DNA of 64,000 bases from an uncultured Candidatus Saccharibacteria bacterium (GCA_927910745.1 CAKMNX010000025.1:11305-75304), one strand, 5' to 3'; shown: positions 16,613 to 26,666, counted from the first letter of the stretch. The notes: a model not told the origin generated them from the sequence alone. Translations and numbers: made by a program.

Positions 16613-18298
16613 ATGCCACAACACGAGAATGACCCGCGCGCACGCGATGCTGCCATGCATGATGCGAAACGCTTTGAGCAAACAACAGAACCAAGTGATT
16701 TGATGCAAGCAGTGCACCAGCTAGCTCTGGTTAATAGGATGAAGGACCATGCTGGTGGCAACGCGAGTGCTGCATGGCGCTACTGGATTAAGGAAGAAAC
16801 AGCGCGGCAGTCGTTGGCGGCGGAGTTTGCGAAGCAGCACGAGCTGGATAATCCTGATGAGATAGAATCAGCACTGAAAATATTCTTCATTGCAGAGACC
16901 TATCGCCATAAAAAAACGGACGAAGATAAGCTAACGGATCAGGCATATAGTGCTGCAGCAACCGAGACGCTTCGGTTTGCCTGTCGCTATTTGCCGCGCG
17001 AAACGATTGCGCATCTATGGAAAGATAGTCAGCATGATGACGAGCGCGCCATGCATACCTTATGGCAGGCGGCTCGTATCGAGAAGTCGGATGACCATGA
17101 ACATGCAGTTGACTTGCTCAATCTCTATACTGTCATGGCGGGACACTCATCAGTCGTCAAGACGCTTCATTCATCAGCTGCAGAAGAGATCATACCTAAG
17201 GACAGGCTACATGGTATGCGGGTATGCTGGCTGCATGAGCTAACAGACCGGCTATATCCGACAGAACGCTACAGCCAAGATGAGCTCTATCAAAGTCAGA
17301 CACTTTTTGCGGCGGACATACTAGAGCAGGCGTGGCGAGGCTATAATGAAAACCCAACGCTGCCGCTGCGAATGGCAACAGGCCTCCATAATCGCTTCCA
17401 CTCAGTAAGTGAGAAGTTCAAGCTCAAGGGCTACTACGAAGGCCACAAACGAGACCTCATCAAGACAGTGCGGCTTATAGAGCGCTGTGGTGTTCGTACA
17501 CTGATGGATGTGTATGAGCACACTGGCATTAGTATGCTTGGGGACCTTGACTCAAAGCAGATAGACTTGATGAAGCATGTGATTGATAAAGACCCCCAGA
17601 CACTTGAGACACTACAAAACAAGCCAGTTACTGTTGTGCTGGGCAATACGCCGCTGGATGATCATAATGGTGCATTCTTCAATATCAATCAGCGGCATAG
17701 TGATCGTGATACATCCGCAACACTACACTTTGAGGTTGGCTTTGTGGAGTATGATATGCCATACTACGTTGCATTTTTGCAAGAGCGTGGCATCCAGCCC
17801 TCGACTGTTATTCTGGCAGGGCATGGCTCGCCAGGTGTAATAACGATGGGAATGGACCCAGAACAGGGGAATAGCAGTGCACTTGTGGGGGCTGACTGGT
17901 CGCTTGATGAGGCAATGGATATGCCGGGCATATCGACGATTGATATTGCCTCTGATCCAACATTTGCGCAACTCTTTGCCCTGATGAAACCGGATAGTCA
18001 GGGGCTGTGCCGCGTAGTGCTTCACTCATGCTCGCAGGGGTCTGGCAATGACTATTATGAGCCAGTTGCGGCTTCGATAGCGCACACCATGGCAGTGGCC
18101 CGAAGCGACACGGCTGGCGTGGTATATGCTTCACCAGCGCCAGTGAGAGAGATAGATGTTATTGTAGAGGATGACGAAGTCTGGCTTGGTGCTGGGACAA
18201 AGCGATTTTCTACGGTGTACCACGAATTTTCTGGTGAGTACGAGGTAGTGGAGCAGCCAGTTGATCCACCAGCGGAAGCAATGAAGATAGCGGCGTAG
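16613..18298 (+). CDS. Large protein with a clan-CD/CHAT-like His-Cys dyad
   Basis: 561 aa, no signal peptide. The N-terminal ~320 residues are helical and unknown. In the C-terminal third, VILAGHGSPG places His404 in the 'GHG' turn and CRVVLHSCSQGSGN places Cys473 in the position of the L-S-A-C-x-T-G motif of CHAT/caspase-type cysteine peptidases (clan CD). Spacing (69 residues) fits that fold. The role could be regulated proteolysis or an effector. The start at 16613 follows AGAGGAAAG; the frame is open further upstream but without signals. The dyad is visible; the fold and activity are inferred. Confidence 0.6.
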   Translation: MPQHENDPRARDAAMHDAKRFEQTTEPSDLMQAVHQLALVNRMKDHAGGNASAAWRYWIKEETARQSLAAEFAKQHELDNPDEIESALKIFFIAETYRHKKTDEDKLTDQAYSAAATETLRFACRYLPRETIAHLWKDSQHDDERAMHTLWQAARIEKSDDHEHAVDLLNLYTVMAGHSSVVKTLHSSAAEEIIPKDRLHGMRVCWLHELTDRLYPTERYSQDELYQSQTLFAADILEQAWRGYNENPTLPLRMATGLHNRFHSVSEKFKLKGYYEGHKRDLIKTVRLIERCGVRTLMDVYEHTGISMLGDLDSKQIDLMKHVIDKDPQTLETLQNKPVTVVLGNTPLDDHNGAFFNINQRHSDRDTSATLHFEVGFVEYDMPYYVAFLQERGIQPSTVILAGHGSPGVITMGMDPEQGNSSALVGADWSLDEAMDMPGISTIDIASDPTFAQLFALMKPDSQGLCRVVLHSCSQGSGNDYYEPVAASIAHTMAVARSDTAGVVYASPAPVREIDVIVEDDEVWLGAGTKRFSTVYHEFSGEYEVVEQPVDPPAEAMKIAA

Positions 18299-18463
18299 AG
18301 TTACTCCCTTCCCGGCAAGAGTACAAGCTCATTTGCTATGCTTATGATTTTTTGCCTCGGCGTAAGGATGATCCTCCAAAACGCTAAATGCTCATCTGCA
18401 GAACTCCGGAGAGATAGAGGCTGCAGCACGGTACAAATAACAGAAGCCTTTTGCACAAACAAA

Positions 18464-18491
18464 ACCACCAGCTACTTGCTGGTGGTATTTT
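18464..18491. terminator. Bidirectional terminator between convergent genes
   Basis: ACCACCAGC / GCTGGTGGT (9 bp, 5-nt loop) with ATTTTG on the plus side and TTTTGTTTG on the minus side, serving the genes ending at 18298 and 18511. Confidence 0.85.
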
Positions 18492-18510
18492 GTACTCCCA
18501 TTGCTACGAG

Positions 18511-20865
18511 CTAACCCGATACACTTGGTGGTCGTGGTGGTGGACTGCTTGGCGTGGGTTGTGGTGATGCGTGGTGCGAGGTGCCGCTCTGAACGGCGAT
18601 GGACGTGCCGCGGCTGGGTGCTGTGCTAAAGTGGTGCGGCGGCGGAGTAGTGGTGCGCGGTGGGGCGCTCATTGCGAGGCCACCTAGGTCGCTGGCTGAT
18701 GGGCTACTTGGGGCTGACGAACTGCTTGACGGAGGAGGCGTGCCACTACCGCCACTCGGGCTTGGTGGTCCACCTGGAGGGGTGTTATTATCTTTACTAC
18801 CTAGCTGCGTGGCGGCATTTTTGGCGCGATAACGCCGGATAAGGTAGAGGATGAGCGCAGCAATGCCAACCAAGAGGGCAAGCAGCGAGATAAGGATGAA
18901 GACCCACAGTGGCTTGTCTTCGCCAGCGAGGAACTTGTCTAGGGTGACCTTGCCGATGTGGCGCACCATTGGCGGCTGCTTCTTCTCATCGGGCTTTTTG
19001 TCGGTGCGGCATTCTGACCAAATGGCGTCGGGGTAGGCAGTGGCCAGCAAGTACCATGCGGTCGAGGCGACGGAGTAAGCATTTGTCATTTGGTTGGCTT
19101 CGTCGACATTGGTGACGTAGGGCCAGGCACCATTAGCCCCTTGGGAGCGGTATGTTCGCTGGGCGCTGGCAGCGACTTCGTCTTTGTTGCCTGCGACGTT
19201 GTAGGCCTGGGTGACACCGAATGTCCCTTCGAACCAGACAGTGGGGGTGTACGTGCCGGTGAGGTATGGAGTGTAGCCCTGAGACCCCGCGCGGCTCATG
19301 GCAAAGTTGCGCGTGTAGGCTAGCGAGACTTTGGCTTTGTCGTACTCACCAATTGCGTTGAGGAAGATAGAGCCCCAGCTGGAGGTGTCCAGCGCTTTGG
19401 CGTGGTCGTCGAGCCCTTGGTCGAAGCGATTCTCGGCTTTGTTCCACAGCTTCTCCATAATGACTTTGGCCAGGCTGTCGGCCTCTTGGCGGTAGCTGGC
19501 GTCGCCGTAGACTTGCGAGGCTCGCTCATACACATGCCAGAGGTCGGTATTGTGCTCAGTGGAGTGCCAGGCGATTTCGAACTGCTTGTTGTTATCGTCA
19601 TCATTGATATTCGTGCCACCGCGGTAGAGGCCAGCACCGGGGCCGGATGTACTTTTCTTAGTCTTGACCCAGGCCAGGGCAGAGCGCACCATGCTGCTGA
19701 CGCCATTGATATCACCAAACTTCTCTTGGTAACGGATGAGCGCATAGAGGACGAAGGCGACACCGCCAGTATAATAGCGCGCCTGTTGGTTACTGGGGTC
19801 GAGCTGGTGGGCGCTGGAGGGGAAGGCACCACGCGACCGGCCGGATTTGATTTGGATGGTCTTGAAGCCATTGACGAGCTGGTCTGCCATTGCTTTGTCG
19901 CCCGCACCAACCGCCACGAGCAGTGCCAGCGACTGATCGTACATAAATGAATAGTGCACCCGGTGCGTGCCATAGCCATCCTGGCCAGGTGAGAACTCGT
20001 ACGAGCGGATTAGCCCCGCCAGCTGTGGCTGGAAGTACTCAGCGAGGATCTTGTTGCTGCGCGTATCTACCAGGCGCAGCATCTTGTGGCCCTTCTCGGT
20101 ACCCGGAAAGCTAAAGGTACGGTTGGTGTTGGCGGCTTGCTTGGCAACGAGGTAGGTTTGGTCGGTGATGACGTAGGATTGGATCTCGACATTTTGGTAC
20201 TCAGTGACGCGTGGCCAGCTCTCGCCGAGGGGTTGGCCGCTACTGGCATCGTAGAGACGGAAGCGCCACTCACCACCAATGCTGCCATCGACTGGTGAGA
20301 GGTCGAGTGTCCAGCTGCCGTCACCCTGCACCTGGGCAGGGGTAACCTTGCCTTGCTCGTACTCGGCATCGGTAGCGCGGAAGGCCTTGACAACGCGGCT
20401 CCCGCCAGTGGGTGCTTTGCCCGAGACTTTGCCACGGTAGTTGCCTGGCACCGATGACGGCGAGGTGACGGAGAGAGGTGTGGGGTTACCAGTGGCATAG
20501 CTACCACTGTTCTTGAGCTGGAATGAGCCCTTTATCTCGCCAGTGTAGTCAGTGCCGTATTGCTTGGCGGCGGTGATGGTGCTGCCATCGCCAGCGTTGC
20601 GGATGGGCTGCATGAGGCCGCGGAGGTTGGCGAGGGCCTTGGCAGCACGGGCTTTGTCGGTGGGGGAGCTCAGCGCTGTAGTCTTGAAGCGCATCGTGTT
20701 AGGATCGCAGATGTCGGGCTTATTATCTTTTTTGGTGGATGAATTGGAGCCAGAATTAGTAGCGGGCTCGGCCACTGCTACCTGGTGCAGCTGCACAAAG
20801 CCAACTGCCAGTACCACCACTGCTGCCACACCTGCAAACCGAACATGCGTCCAATATCGTCTCAC
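18511..20865 (-). CDS. Secreted, membrane-anchored (alpha/alpha)-toroid glycosidase-like protein
   Basis: About 784 aa. Signal peptide with an Arg-rich start and hydrophobic core (VAAVVVLAVGF); a beta-rich region (~60-270); an all-helical middle (~280-650) with repeats such as YYTGGVAFVLYALIRYQEKF and EIAWHSTEHNTDLWHVYE that resemble six-hairpin glycosidases; one membrane helix (~685-708, followed by RRYRAK) and a ~90-residue Pro/Ser-rich cytoplasmic tail. Catalytic acids cannot be assigned. The GTG at 20865 is chosen because GGTGAGGAG lies 10 nt upstream; a GTG at 20883 adds six residues. Divergent from the DUF2207 gene. Possibly acts on host or own surface glycans. Confidence 0.6.
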   Translation of the reverse strand: MRRYWTHVRFAGVAAVVVLAVGFVQLHQVAVAEPATNSGSNSSTKKDNKPDICDPNTMRFKTTALSSPTDKARAAKALANLRGLMQPIRNAGDGSTITAAKQYGTDYTGEIKGSFQLKNSGSYATGNPTPLSVTSPSSVPGNYRGKVSGKAPTGGSRVVKAFRATDAEYEQGKVTPAQVQGDGSWTLDLSPVDGSIGGEWRFRLYDASSGQPLGESWPRVTEYQNVEIQSYVITDQTYLVAKQAANTNRTFSFPGTEKGHKMLRLVDTRSNKILAEYFQPQLAGLIRSYEFSPGQDGYGTHRVHYSFMYDQSLALLVAVGAGDKAMADQLVNGFKTIQIKSGRSRGAFPSSAHQLDPSNQQARYYTGGVAFVLYALIRYQEKFGDINGVSSMVRSALAWVKTKKSTSGPGAGLYRGGTNINDDDNNKQFEIAWHSTEHNTDLWHVYERASQVYGDASYRQEADSLAKVIMEKLWNKAENRFDQGLDDHAKALDTSSWGSIFLNAIGEYDKAKVSLAYTRNFAMSRAGSQGYTPYLTGTYTPTVWFEGTFGVTQAYNVAGNKDEVAASAQRTYRSQGANGAWPYVTNVDEANQMTNAYSVASTAWYLLATAYPDAIWSECRTDKKPDEKKQPPMVRHIGKVTLDKFLAGEDKPLWVFILISLLALLVGIAALILYLIRRYRAKNAATQLGSKDNNTPPGGPPSPSGGSGTPPPSSSSSAPSSPSASDLGGLAMSAPPRTTTPPPHHFSTAPSRGTSIAVQSGTSHHASPQPTPSSPPPRPPSVSG

Positions 20866-20914
20866 TCCTGCTATACTCCTCACCTCGCTGATTAGCCGTT
20901 GGGTATTGCCTGTG

Positions 20915-20920
20915 AGTATA
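20915..20920 (-). promoter_or_regulatory. -10 box for the toroid glycosidase-like gene
   Basis: TATACT on the minus strand, giving a short leader that contains the GGTGAGGAG ribosome site. Confidence 0.5.
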
Positions 20921-21036
20921 GCATAACCATTTGCAATATCACAGCATAAGCAGTATAGCTTGAACAGATATTAACAGGGGTAGGGAGAAGTGATTGACGG
21001 AGGTATTTGATGGTGTACAAGAGCGATGTCTCCCAT

Positions 21037-21065
21037 TTGACATTCCTCGCTGCATGGCGCACAAT
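21037..21065 (+). promoter_or_regulatory. Promoter of the DUF2207 gene
   Basis: TTGACA (21037-21042), 17-bp spacer, CACAAT (21060-21065), then only 6 nt to the ATG at 21072: a textbook -35 with a leaderless start. Confidence 0.65.
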
Positions 21066-21071
21066 CGATGT

Positions 21072-22919
21072 ATGAGAATGACACGCGTGATATCTGCGAT
21101 TGGTGTCTGCTTGGTGCTGCTTGGCACCGCGCTCGGGGCAGTGCCAATGCAGGCCGATACATCGGTACGAGCCTATTCATCATCGAGCAGTAGTAAAGAT
21201 AATTTCACCATTACCAAATATGCGGTCGATATGGAGCTTGGACGCGACAGCGAGAAACGCTCCACCCTCAAGACGAAGCTCACCATCACAGCAAACTTCC
21301 CACCAGAGCAGAACCATGGCCTTGCGCCAGAATTCGTTACGCGATACAAAGGCCACCACACAAGCTTTGCGCTTGGCTCGGTGCAGGATGAGCATGGTAA
21401 TGATTATGAGTATAGTTGGTCGGGCAATACCCTGCGCATTGGCAACAAAGATACGTACGTCTCGGGGAGCAAGACGTATGTCATTACCTATACCCAGCGC
21501 GATGTGACGTGGAACTATGGCGATACGCAAAAGAATGAGTTCTACTGGGATGTGATTGGTACGTCGTGGCGAGTACCTATTAGCAATGCCACCGCCACGC
21601 TCAAGCTGAGCCCCGAGCTTGCCGCCATCAGCCGGACGACACCACAGTGTTACACTGGTAGGCAAGGGAGCCGCACCACCTGCACCGTCACGTCACCAAG
21701 CGTCGACACCATAACTGCCTCAGTGGGTTACCTCGCGCCATATGCTGGCATGACGCTGGCGCTGGGCTTCCCGCAGGGCACCTTTGCGGAATATAAAAAG
21801 ACGCCCGGGGAGGTGTTTCAAGAGCGGCTGGAGGCGCTTCTCCCACTCATATTCTTTGTGAGTATGCTAGTGCTGGGGCTTGCTTCGAGTGTGGTGTATT
21901 GGCTCTATCAGCGGGCGATTGGCCGGAGCAAGGAGCTAGGGACGATTGTGCCAGAATACTTGCCACCTCCCAACACAAGTGTGACAACAGCGGCAGAGAT
22001 CGTGCGGCCATTCCGGATGGTAAAGGGCTCGGCCATGGCGGCGCAGATGATCGACTGGGCAGTGCGGCACTACATTCGTTTGATCGAGGTCAAGCCCAAG
22101 ACGTTCTTCTCGCGGGCGCAGTACAAGCTTGAAGTCATCAAGGATGTCAGTAGTCTCTACCCTGAGGAGCAAGAGATCTTGGGCGATATCTTTGGTCACC
22201 TGCCTGCGGTGGGAGAGCGCATCAACCTCAAGACGCTGCGCAACAATACCTCCTACGCCTTCCGCCTGAGTGATAACGCCAAGAAGCTCGATAATCTCAT
22301 CGACCACACGTACAAGCTGCGCGACACAAGCCGGCGGGGTACACGGGGCTTCCGCATCCTTGCAGGTGTGCTGGGTGCCTTGGTGTTGGTGCTGTGTGCA
22401 GCCACGATGTTTGTGCCGTTCCTCAGCGGGCTGCAATTCCTCTTCTTCCCAGGGGTCTTTATTGTGATTATCATTGGTAAGCTGGGCTTTGCTAAGCCGC
22501 TGTCGGACAAAGGGCTGGCATTGCGCCGCTACCTGCTGGGGCTCAAGATGTATATCCGCTACGCCGAGGCCGACCGCTTGCGCCTCTTGCAGAGCCCCGA
22601 GACTGCCGAGAAGGTGGATATTGATGACCACGCCCAGCTTGTCAAACTCTACGAGCGGGTCTTGCCCTATGCCGTGCTCTTTGGCCAAGAGAAGCAGTGG
22701 AGCCAGCAGCTGGGGCAGTACTATGAGGAAGTAGGCACTCAGCCCGATTGGTATGCTGGCCACGGCGCCTTCAATGCAGCAATGTTTGTCTCGAGTATGA
22801 GTAGCTTGTCCGATTCTACTTCCGTTGGCTCGAGCGACTTCTCGTCGTCGAGCGGCGGCTCGACTGGTGGTGGCTTCTCCGGCGGCGGCGGTGGCGGCGG
22901 AGGCGGCGGCGGGTGGTAG
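21072..22919 (+). CDS. DUF2207 (YciQ-like) membrane protein
   Basis: 615 aa. Signal peptide (VISAIGVCLVLLGTALGAV) and an outside beta domain of ~190 residues, a membrane helix near IFFVSMLVLGLASSVVYWLY, a cytoplasmic region, two further helices (~435-480) and a C-terminal tail ending in a long poly-Gly run before Trp. This order and the SGGGFSGGGGG end are typical of DUF2207 predicted membrane proteins, whose function is unknown. Starts further upstream are open but the promoter places the 5' end at 21072. It faces away from the toroid protein across a shared promoter region. Confidence 0.85.
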   Translation: MRMTRVISAIGVCLVLLGTALGAVPMQADTSVRAYSSSSSSKDNFTITKYAVDMELGRDSEKRSTLKTKLTITANFPPEQNHGLAPEFVTRYKGHHTSFALGSVQDEHGNDYEYSWSGNTLRIGNKDTYVSGSKTYVITYTQRDVTWNYGDTQKNEFYWDVIGTSWRVPISNATATLKLSPELAAISRTTPQCYTGRQGSRTTCTVTSPSVDTITASVGYLAPYAGMTLALGFPQGTFAEYKKTPGEVFQERLEALLPLIFFVSMLVLGLASSVVYWLYQRAIGRSKELGTIVPEYLPPPNTSVTTAAEIVRPFRMVKGSAMAAQMIDWAVRHYIRLIEVKPKTFFSRAQYKLEVIKDVSSLYPEEQEILGDIFGHLPAVGERINLKTLRNNTSYAFRLSDNAKKLDNLIDHTYKLRDTSRRGTRGFRILAGVLGALVLVLCAATMFVPFLSGLQFLFFPGVFIVIIIGKLGFAKPLSDKGLALRRYLLGLKMYIRYAEADRLRLLQSPETAEKVDIDDHAQLVKLYERVLPYAVLFGQEKQWSQQLGQYYEEVGTQPDWYAGHGAFNAAMFVSSMSSLSDSTSVGSSDFSSSSGGSTGGGFSGGGGGGGGGGGW

Positions 22920-23214
22920 AGCCCGCTCGCCCCAGCGCGCAGGTATATCTCAAGCCTTCTTTTGCAACAACAAACAAGCGGCCACGCTCTGTATAGTGGT
23001 CGCTTCTGAGTGTAAGAATGAAAATAGATCGGCCACAAACATAGCCCACCAACCATGCTCAAACTGAACCCGGATATATCTCAACCCGAGAGTGCGCTAC
23101 GGGCACGACGATCAGATTGAGAATGAACCCTATGATGCTACATTCTGCAATTTCCGGCTTGGTGCTTTGTGGCGAACTTGGTATACTTGGTACAAGACAT
23201 AAGGAACGAACATC

Positions 23215-24048
23215 ATGGATTGGCTGCATATTATTATTCTTGGTATTGTCGAGGGGATTACTGAGTTTTTGCCCATCTCGAGTACGGGCCACTTGATGCT
23301 GGCAGAGAAGTTGCTAGGCTACTCGGTGAGCGACCCTGGGCTTGTCGCCTTTACAGCGGTGGTGCAGATTGGGGCGATTGCTGCGGCAATTGTCTATTTC
23401 TGGCAGGACATTTGGCGCATTGCCTCGGCATGGTGTGCTGGCGTGGTGAACCCGCGAGCGCGGACGTTTCACTACCGAATGGGGTGGTATGTCATCATTG
23501 GTTCACTGCCGATTGCAGTGGTGGGGCTGCTCCTGAAGGATACGATCGAGACGGTGCTACGTGGCCTGTGGTTTGTCGCGGCTGGGCTGATGATTTGGAG
23601 TATTGTCCTGTTTTTGGCCGACCGCCGGGGACGTGAGACACGCCATGAGCGCAACCTCACCTGGCGCGATGCTATGGCAATGGGCCTGATGCAGTGCTTG
23701 TCACTCATTCCGGGGGTGTCGCGCTCAGGGGCGACTATTGCCTCGGGGTTGTTCCGCGATATCGACCGCACCACTGCCACACGGATGAGCTTCTTCCTAG
23801 GGATTCCGGCATTGATGGCAGCTGGTGGGTTGGAAGCCATCACACAGTCGCACCAGATTGGCCGCTTGATTGGCTGGCCACAGATGATACTGGGGATTAT
23901 CATATCCTTCGTGGTGGGGTATGTGGCGATCTCGTGGCTGCTGCGCTTTGTTTCGAGTAACTCATTTGATAAGTTTGTCGGCTATCGCTTGGCGCTTGGC
24001 ACGCTGCTCATCATCCTACTCGCGGTAGGCGCGTTGGCACCAGTGTAA
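23215..24048 (+). CDS. uppP: Undecaprenyl-diphosphatase (BacA/UppP)
   Basis: 277 aa, about eight membrane helices. It dephosphorylates undecaprenyl diphosphate to recycle the wall-lipid carrier made by UppS. Both family motifs are present: GIVEGITEFLPISSTGHLML near the N-terminus and PGVSRSGATI in the second half. TATACT at 23182-23187 and an AAGGA ribosome site precede the ATG. Monocistronic. Confidence 0.97.
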   Translation: MDWLHIIILGIVEGITEFLPISSTGHLMLAEKLLGYSVSDPGLVAFTAVVQIGAIAAAIVYFWQDIWRIASAWCAGVVNPRARTFHYRMGWYVIIGSLPIAVVGLLLKDTIETVLRGLWFVAAGLMIWSIVLFLADRRGRETRHERNLTWRDAMAMGLMQCLSLIPGVSRSGATIASGLFRDIDRTTATRMSFFLGIPALMAAGGLEAITQSHQIGRLIGWPQMILGIIISFVVGYVAISWLLRFVSSNSFDKFVGYRLALGTLLIILLAVGALAPV

Positions 24049-24209
24049 TTTCTCCGTAGCTTGTTTTTATACTTGCCTCACCCGGATAAAGTAGTGGGGA
24101 GTGATAGTTTACACGCAAGAATATTTTTTCGACCCAGCCTTGTTCTGAAGCGTGAGAAAAAACTCCACGATCGTTATTCACCTAGTTTGCTCTCGCTGGG
24201 TGATTGCGG

Positions 24210-24215
24210 TATAAT
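24210..24215 (+). promoter_or_regulatory. -10 box of the ABC exporter operon
   Basis: TATAAT 32 nt before the ATG at 24248, followed by the SD GGAGG. Confidence 0.6.
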
Positions 24216-24247
24216 TGCTATTAACATTAGCAGCTTATGGAGGCGCA

Positions 24248-25092
24248 ATGATCGAAATAAAAAACATTACCAAAAGTCTACGGCAAGAAGAAAAAGTACT
24301 TTCACCGCCCTCAAGGACGTAAGTCTTGCAATTGAGGAGGGGTCGAGCGTGGCAGTGCTGGGCAAGTCGGGCTCGGGCAAGTCCACGCTGATGCATGCCA
24401 TCTCTGGCCTGGATAAGCCGCAGCAGGGTGAGGTGATCATCAACGGTGAGGATATCTTGCGGCTCAAGCGCAAGGCGACCGACCGCTTTCGAGCGCGGAC
24501 GATGGGTTTCATTTTCCAGAGTTTCTTTGTGGAGGGCGGCGAGAGCTGCTATGACAATGTGAGTCTGTCGCTCGAGACCGCAGGTGTGCCGCGCAGTCAG
24601 CGCAAGCGGCGTATCGTGGCGGCACTCGAGGCAGTTGGTCTAGAGGACAAGATCAAAGCGCGGGCTAAGGACCTTAGTGGTGGGCAAAAGCAGCGCCTAG
24701 CGATCGCTCGGGCAATTGCTGCCGAGCCGCAGATTCTCTTTGCCGACGAGCCAACGGGCAACCTCGACTCAGCAACCTCTGCGGTGGTGGAAGACTTGCT
24801 CTTCAATTACGCTAAGGAGCATGGTGCCACGCTCATCATCGTCACACACGACGAGGATCTCGCACAGCGCTGCCAGCGTATTATTCGTATCAAAGATGGG
24901 GTGATTGACCACGACAGCGCTATGGATGATAAGGCGACAGCTTCTCCCAAGGCTAAAAAAGCGCCAACTCGTCGCTCAGCCAAAGCCACAGCACCCGCCA
25001 CGCAGCCCAAGAAAACGGCGAAAAAAGCCGCAAGTGCTACTGCAAAAGCTAAATCTACAACCACCAAGCCAACACCAAGGAGGGCAGACTAA
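24248..25092 (+). CDS. ABC transporter ATPase (MacB/LolD type) with Lys/Ala-rich tail, frameshifted
   Basis: The start MIEIKNITK (with SD GGAGG) matches the family, but the frame breaks at the A5 run 24291-24295; one extra A joins it to [19 protein letters not shown]. Walker A is GKSGSGKST, signature LSGGQKQR, Walker [13 protein letters not shown] and the switch His in VTHDED. After the ATPase (~residue 225) an unusual ~55-residue tail rich in Lys, Ala, Thr and Pro ([15 protein letters not shown]) resembles histone H1-like tails. It pairs with the permease 2 nt downstream. The frameshift is probably a sequencing error. Confidence 0.85.
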
Positions 25093-25094
25093 TC

Positions 25095-26450
25095 ATGAAG
25101 ACGACCGATATCATTCGCCGCGCTGGCCGCAACCTGCGCCGCGCCAAGATGCGTACCTTGCTTACCAGTATCGCTATCGCGGTGGGCGGCTTCGCCATTA
25201 TGGCGAGCTTGATGGCGGGCGAGGGTGCACGCCAGTATATTGACCGGCTGATTAGTAGTAATATTGATGCCAAGGCAGTGTTTGTCGTCAAAGATAAGCG
25301 ACTCATCGGCGCACAATCGGGCCAGCAGGCTGACCTGCGTGAGTATAATCCTGATAGTATCAACCGCTATGGTAATGATTATAAAGCCCTGACCCAAAAA
25401 GACATCGACAAGCTTACGGCGCGTACTGACCTCGAGAAAGTGAGGCCAGTCTATCAGCTCCAGCCCAAATATGTAAGCTTTGCAGCCAAGAAAAACAAGA
25501 AATACAGCAGTGATGTGAGCGTCTTTGATGGTGCTCTCGCGGCCGAAGTCGTGGCGGGTAAGCAGCTGGGCAAGGGTACTGAGCTCGCGGCTGGCGAAGC
25601 CGTTATACCTGAGAGCTATGCCGAGACGCTCGGGCAATCGCCTGCTCAAATGGTGGGTAAGCAGCTGACTGTCACAGTGGTGCAGACGCCGCAGAAGATT
25701 GACGAAGCAACGCTTGGCCAGGTCTTTGCTGAGAAGGGGCAGGCTGGGGTGAATGAATTGATCAATGGCAAGGAGCTGCACAAGACCTTTACTATTGCGG
25801 CTGTGACACGCAAATCGGCCGACCAAACCCAAGCAATGCGTGGCATTGGTATTAATGCTAAGGTAGCTCGCGAGCTGAGCGACTACAGTACCAAGGGCAC
25901 GAGCCAATACCAAAAGTACATGTCTGCCACCGCGGTTGCCAAGCAGGATGCTGAGGCTGCCAAGAAATCCCTCGAGCACGATGGTTACGCTGTAGCCACT
26001 GCCAAAGATCTGCAGCAGACACTCTTTCGCTTTGTTGATATCTTACAGGCGATTGTGCTGTGCTTTGGTGCGCTGGCGCTAATAGTGAGTATTTTTGGCA
26101 TCGTCAACACGCAGTACATCTCGGTGCTGGAGCGGACACAGCAGATTGGCCTGATGAAGGCGCTGGGAGCAAGCCGGCGTGATATTGGCCGTTTGTTCCG
26201 CTACGAGGCTGCCTGGGTTGGCCTGCTGGGCGGTGCGCTGGGTGTGCTGGGTGCATGGGGTGCTGGCGTGGCACTCAACCCGGTTATCTCAGAGAAGCTC
26301 CACTTTGGTGATCATAAACTTCTCGTCTTTGTACCAGAGCATGCTGCTGCGGTAGTGGTTGGCCTGATGCTGGTAGCGATCATTGCTGGCTGGCTGCCAA
26401 GCCGCAAGGCTGCGAAGCTTGACCCAATCGAAGCGCTGCGTACCGAGTAA
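25095..26450 (+). CDS. ABC transporter permease, MacB/FtsX family
   Basis: 451 aa. N-terminal membrane helix after RRAKMRTLLTSIAIAVGGFA, a large outside domain (~45-305) and three C-terminal helices (~315-440), the FtsX/MacB layout. Conserved end SRKAAKLDPIEALRTE is typical of MacB-type permeases. Encoded directly after its ATPase and closed by a terminator, so the two form a complete exporter or mechanotransmission complex; no periplasmic adaptor is nearby, as expected for a monoderm cell. Confidence 0.9.
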   Translation: MKTTDIIRRAGRNLRRAKMRTLLTSIAIAVGGFAIMASLMAGEGARQYIDRLISSNIDAKAVFVVKDKRLIGAQSGQQADLREYNPDSINRYGNDYKALTQKDIDKLTARTDLEKVRPVYQLQPKYVSFAAKKNKKYSSDVSVFDGALAAEVVAGKQLGKGTELAAGEAVIPESYAETLGQSPAQMVGKQLTVTVVQTPQKIDEATLGQVFAEKGQAGVNELINGKELHKTFTIAAVTRKSADQTQAMRGIGINAKVARELSDYSTKGTSQYQKYMSATAVAKQDAEAAKKSLEHDGYAVATAKDLQQTLFRFVDILQAIVLCFGALALIVSIFGIVNTQYISVLERTQQIGLMKALGASRRDIGRLFRYEAAWVGLLGGALGVLGAWGAGVALNPVISEKLHFGDHKLLVFVPEHAAAVVVGLMLVAIIAGWLPSRKAAKLDPIEALRTE

Positions 26451-26471
26451 TCTAGATAGATACAAAGAGCC

Positions 26472-26509
26472 AAAACCCGCTGCGCGAGGGTAAGCAAAGC
26501 GGGTTTTTT
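26472..26509 (+). terminator. Terminator of the ABC exporter operon
   Basis: AACCCGCT and AGCGGG(TT) form the stem; a T6 run follows directly. Confidence 0.85.
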
Positions 26510-26666
26510 GGCTAGTTAAGAGTACTACTACTGTACACCTAACAGGGGTAGAGCGAGAGAAGAGACCTAAAGACAGCTGAGACTTGAAGGCAGAGTGGCT
26601 TGCGCTCTTTAATTTTATAACGCTTGTGCTATAATTGGGCAAAAGGGTATAAATAGGGGTATAGCT

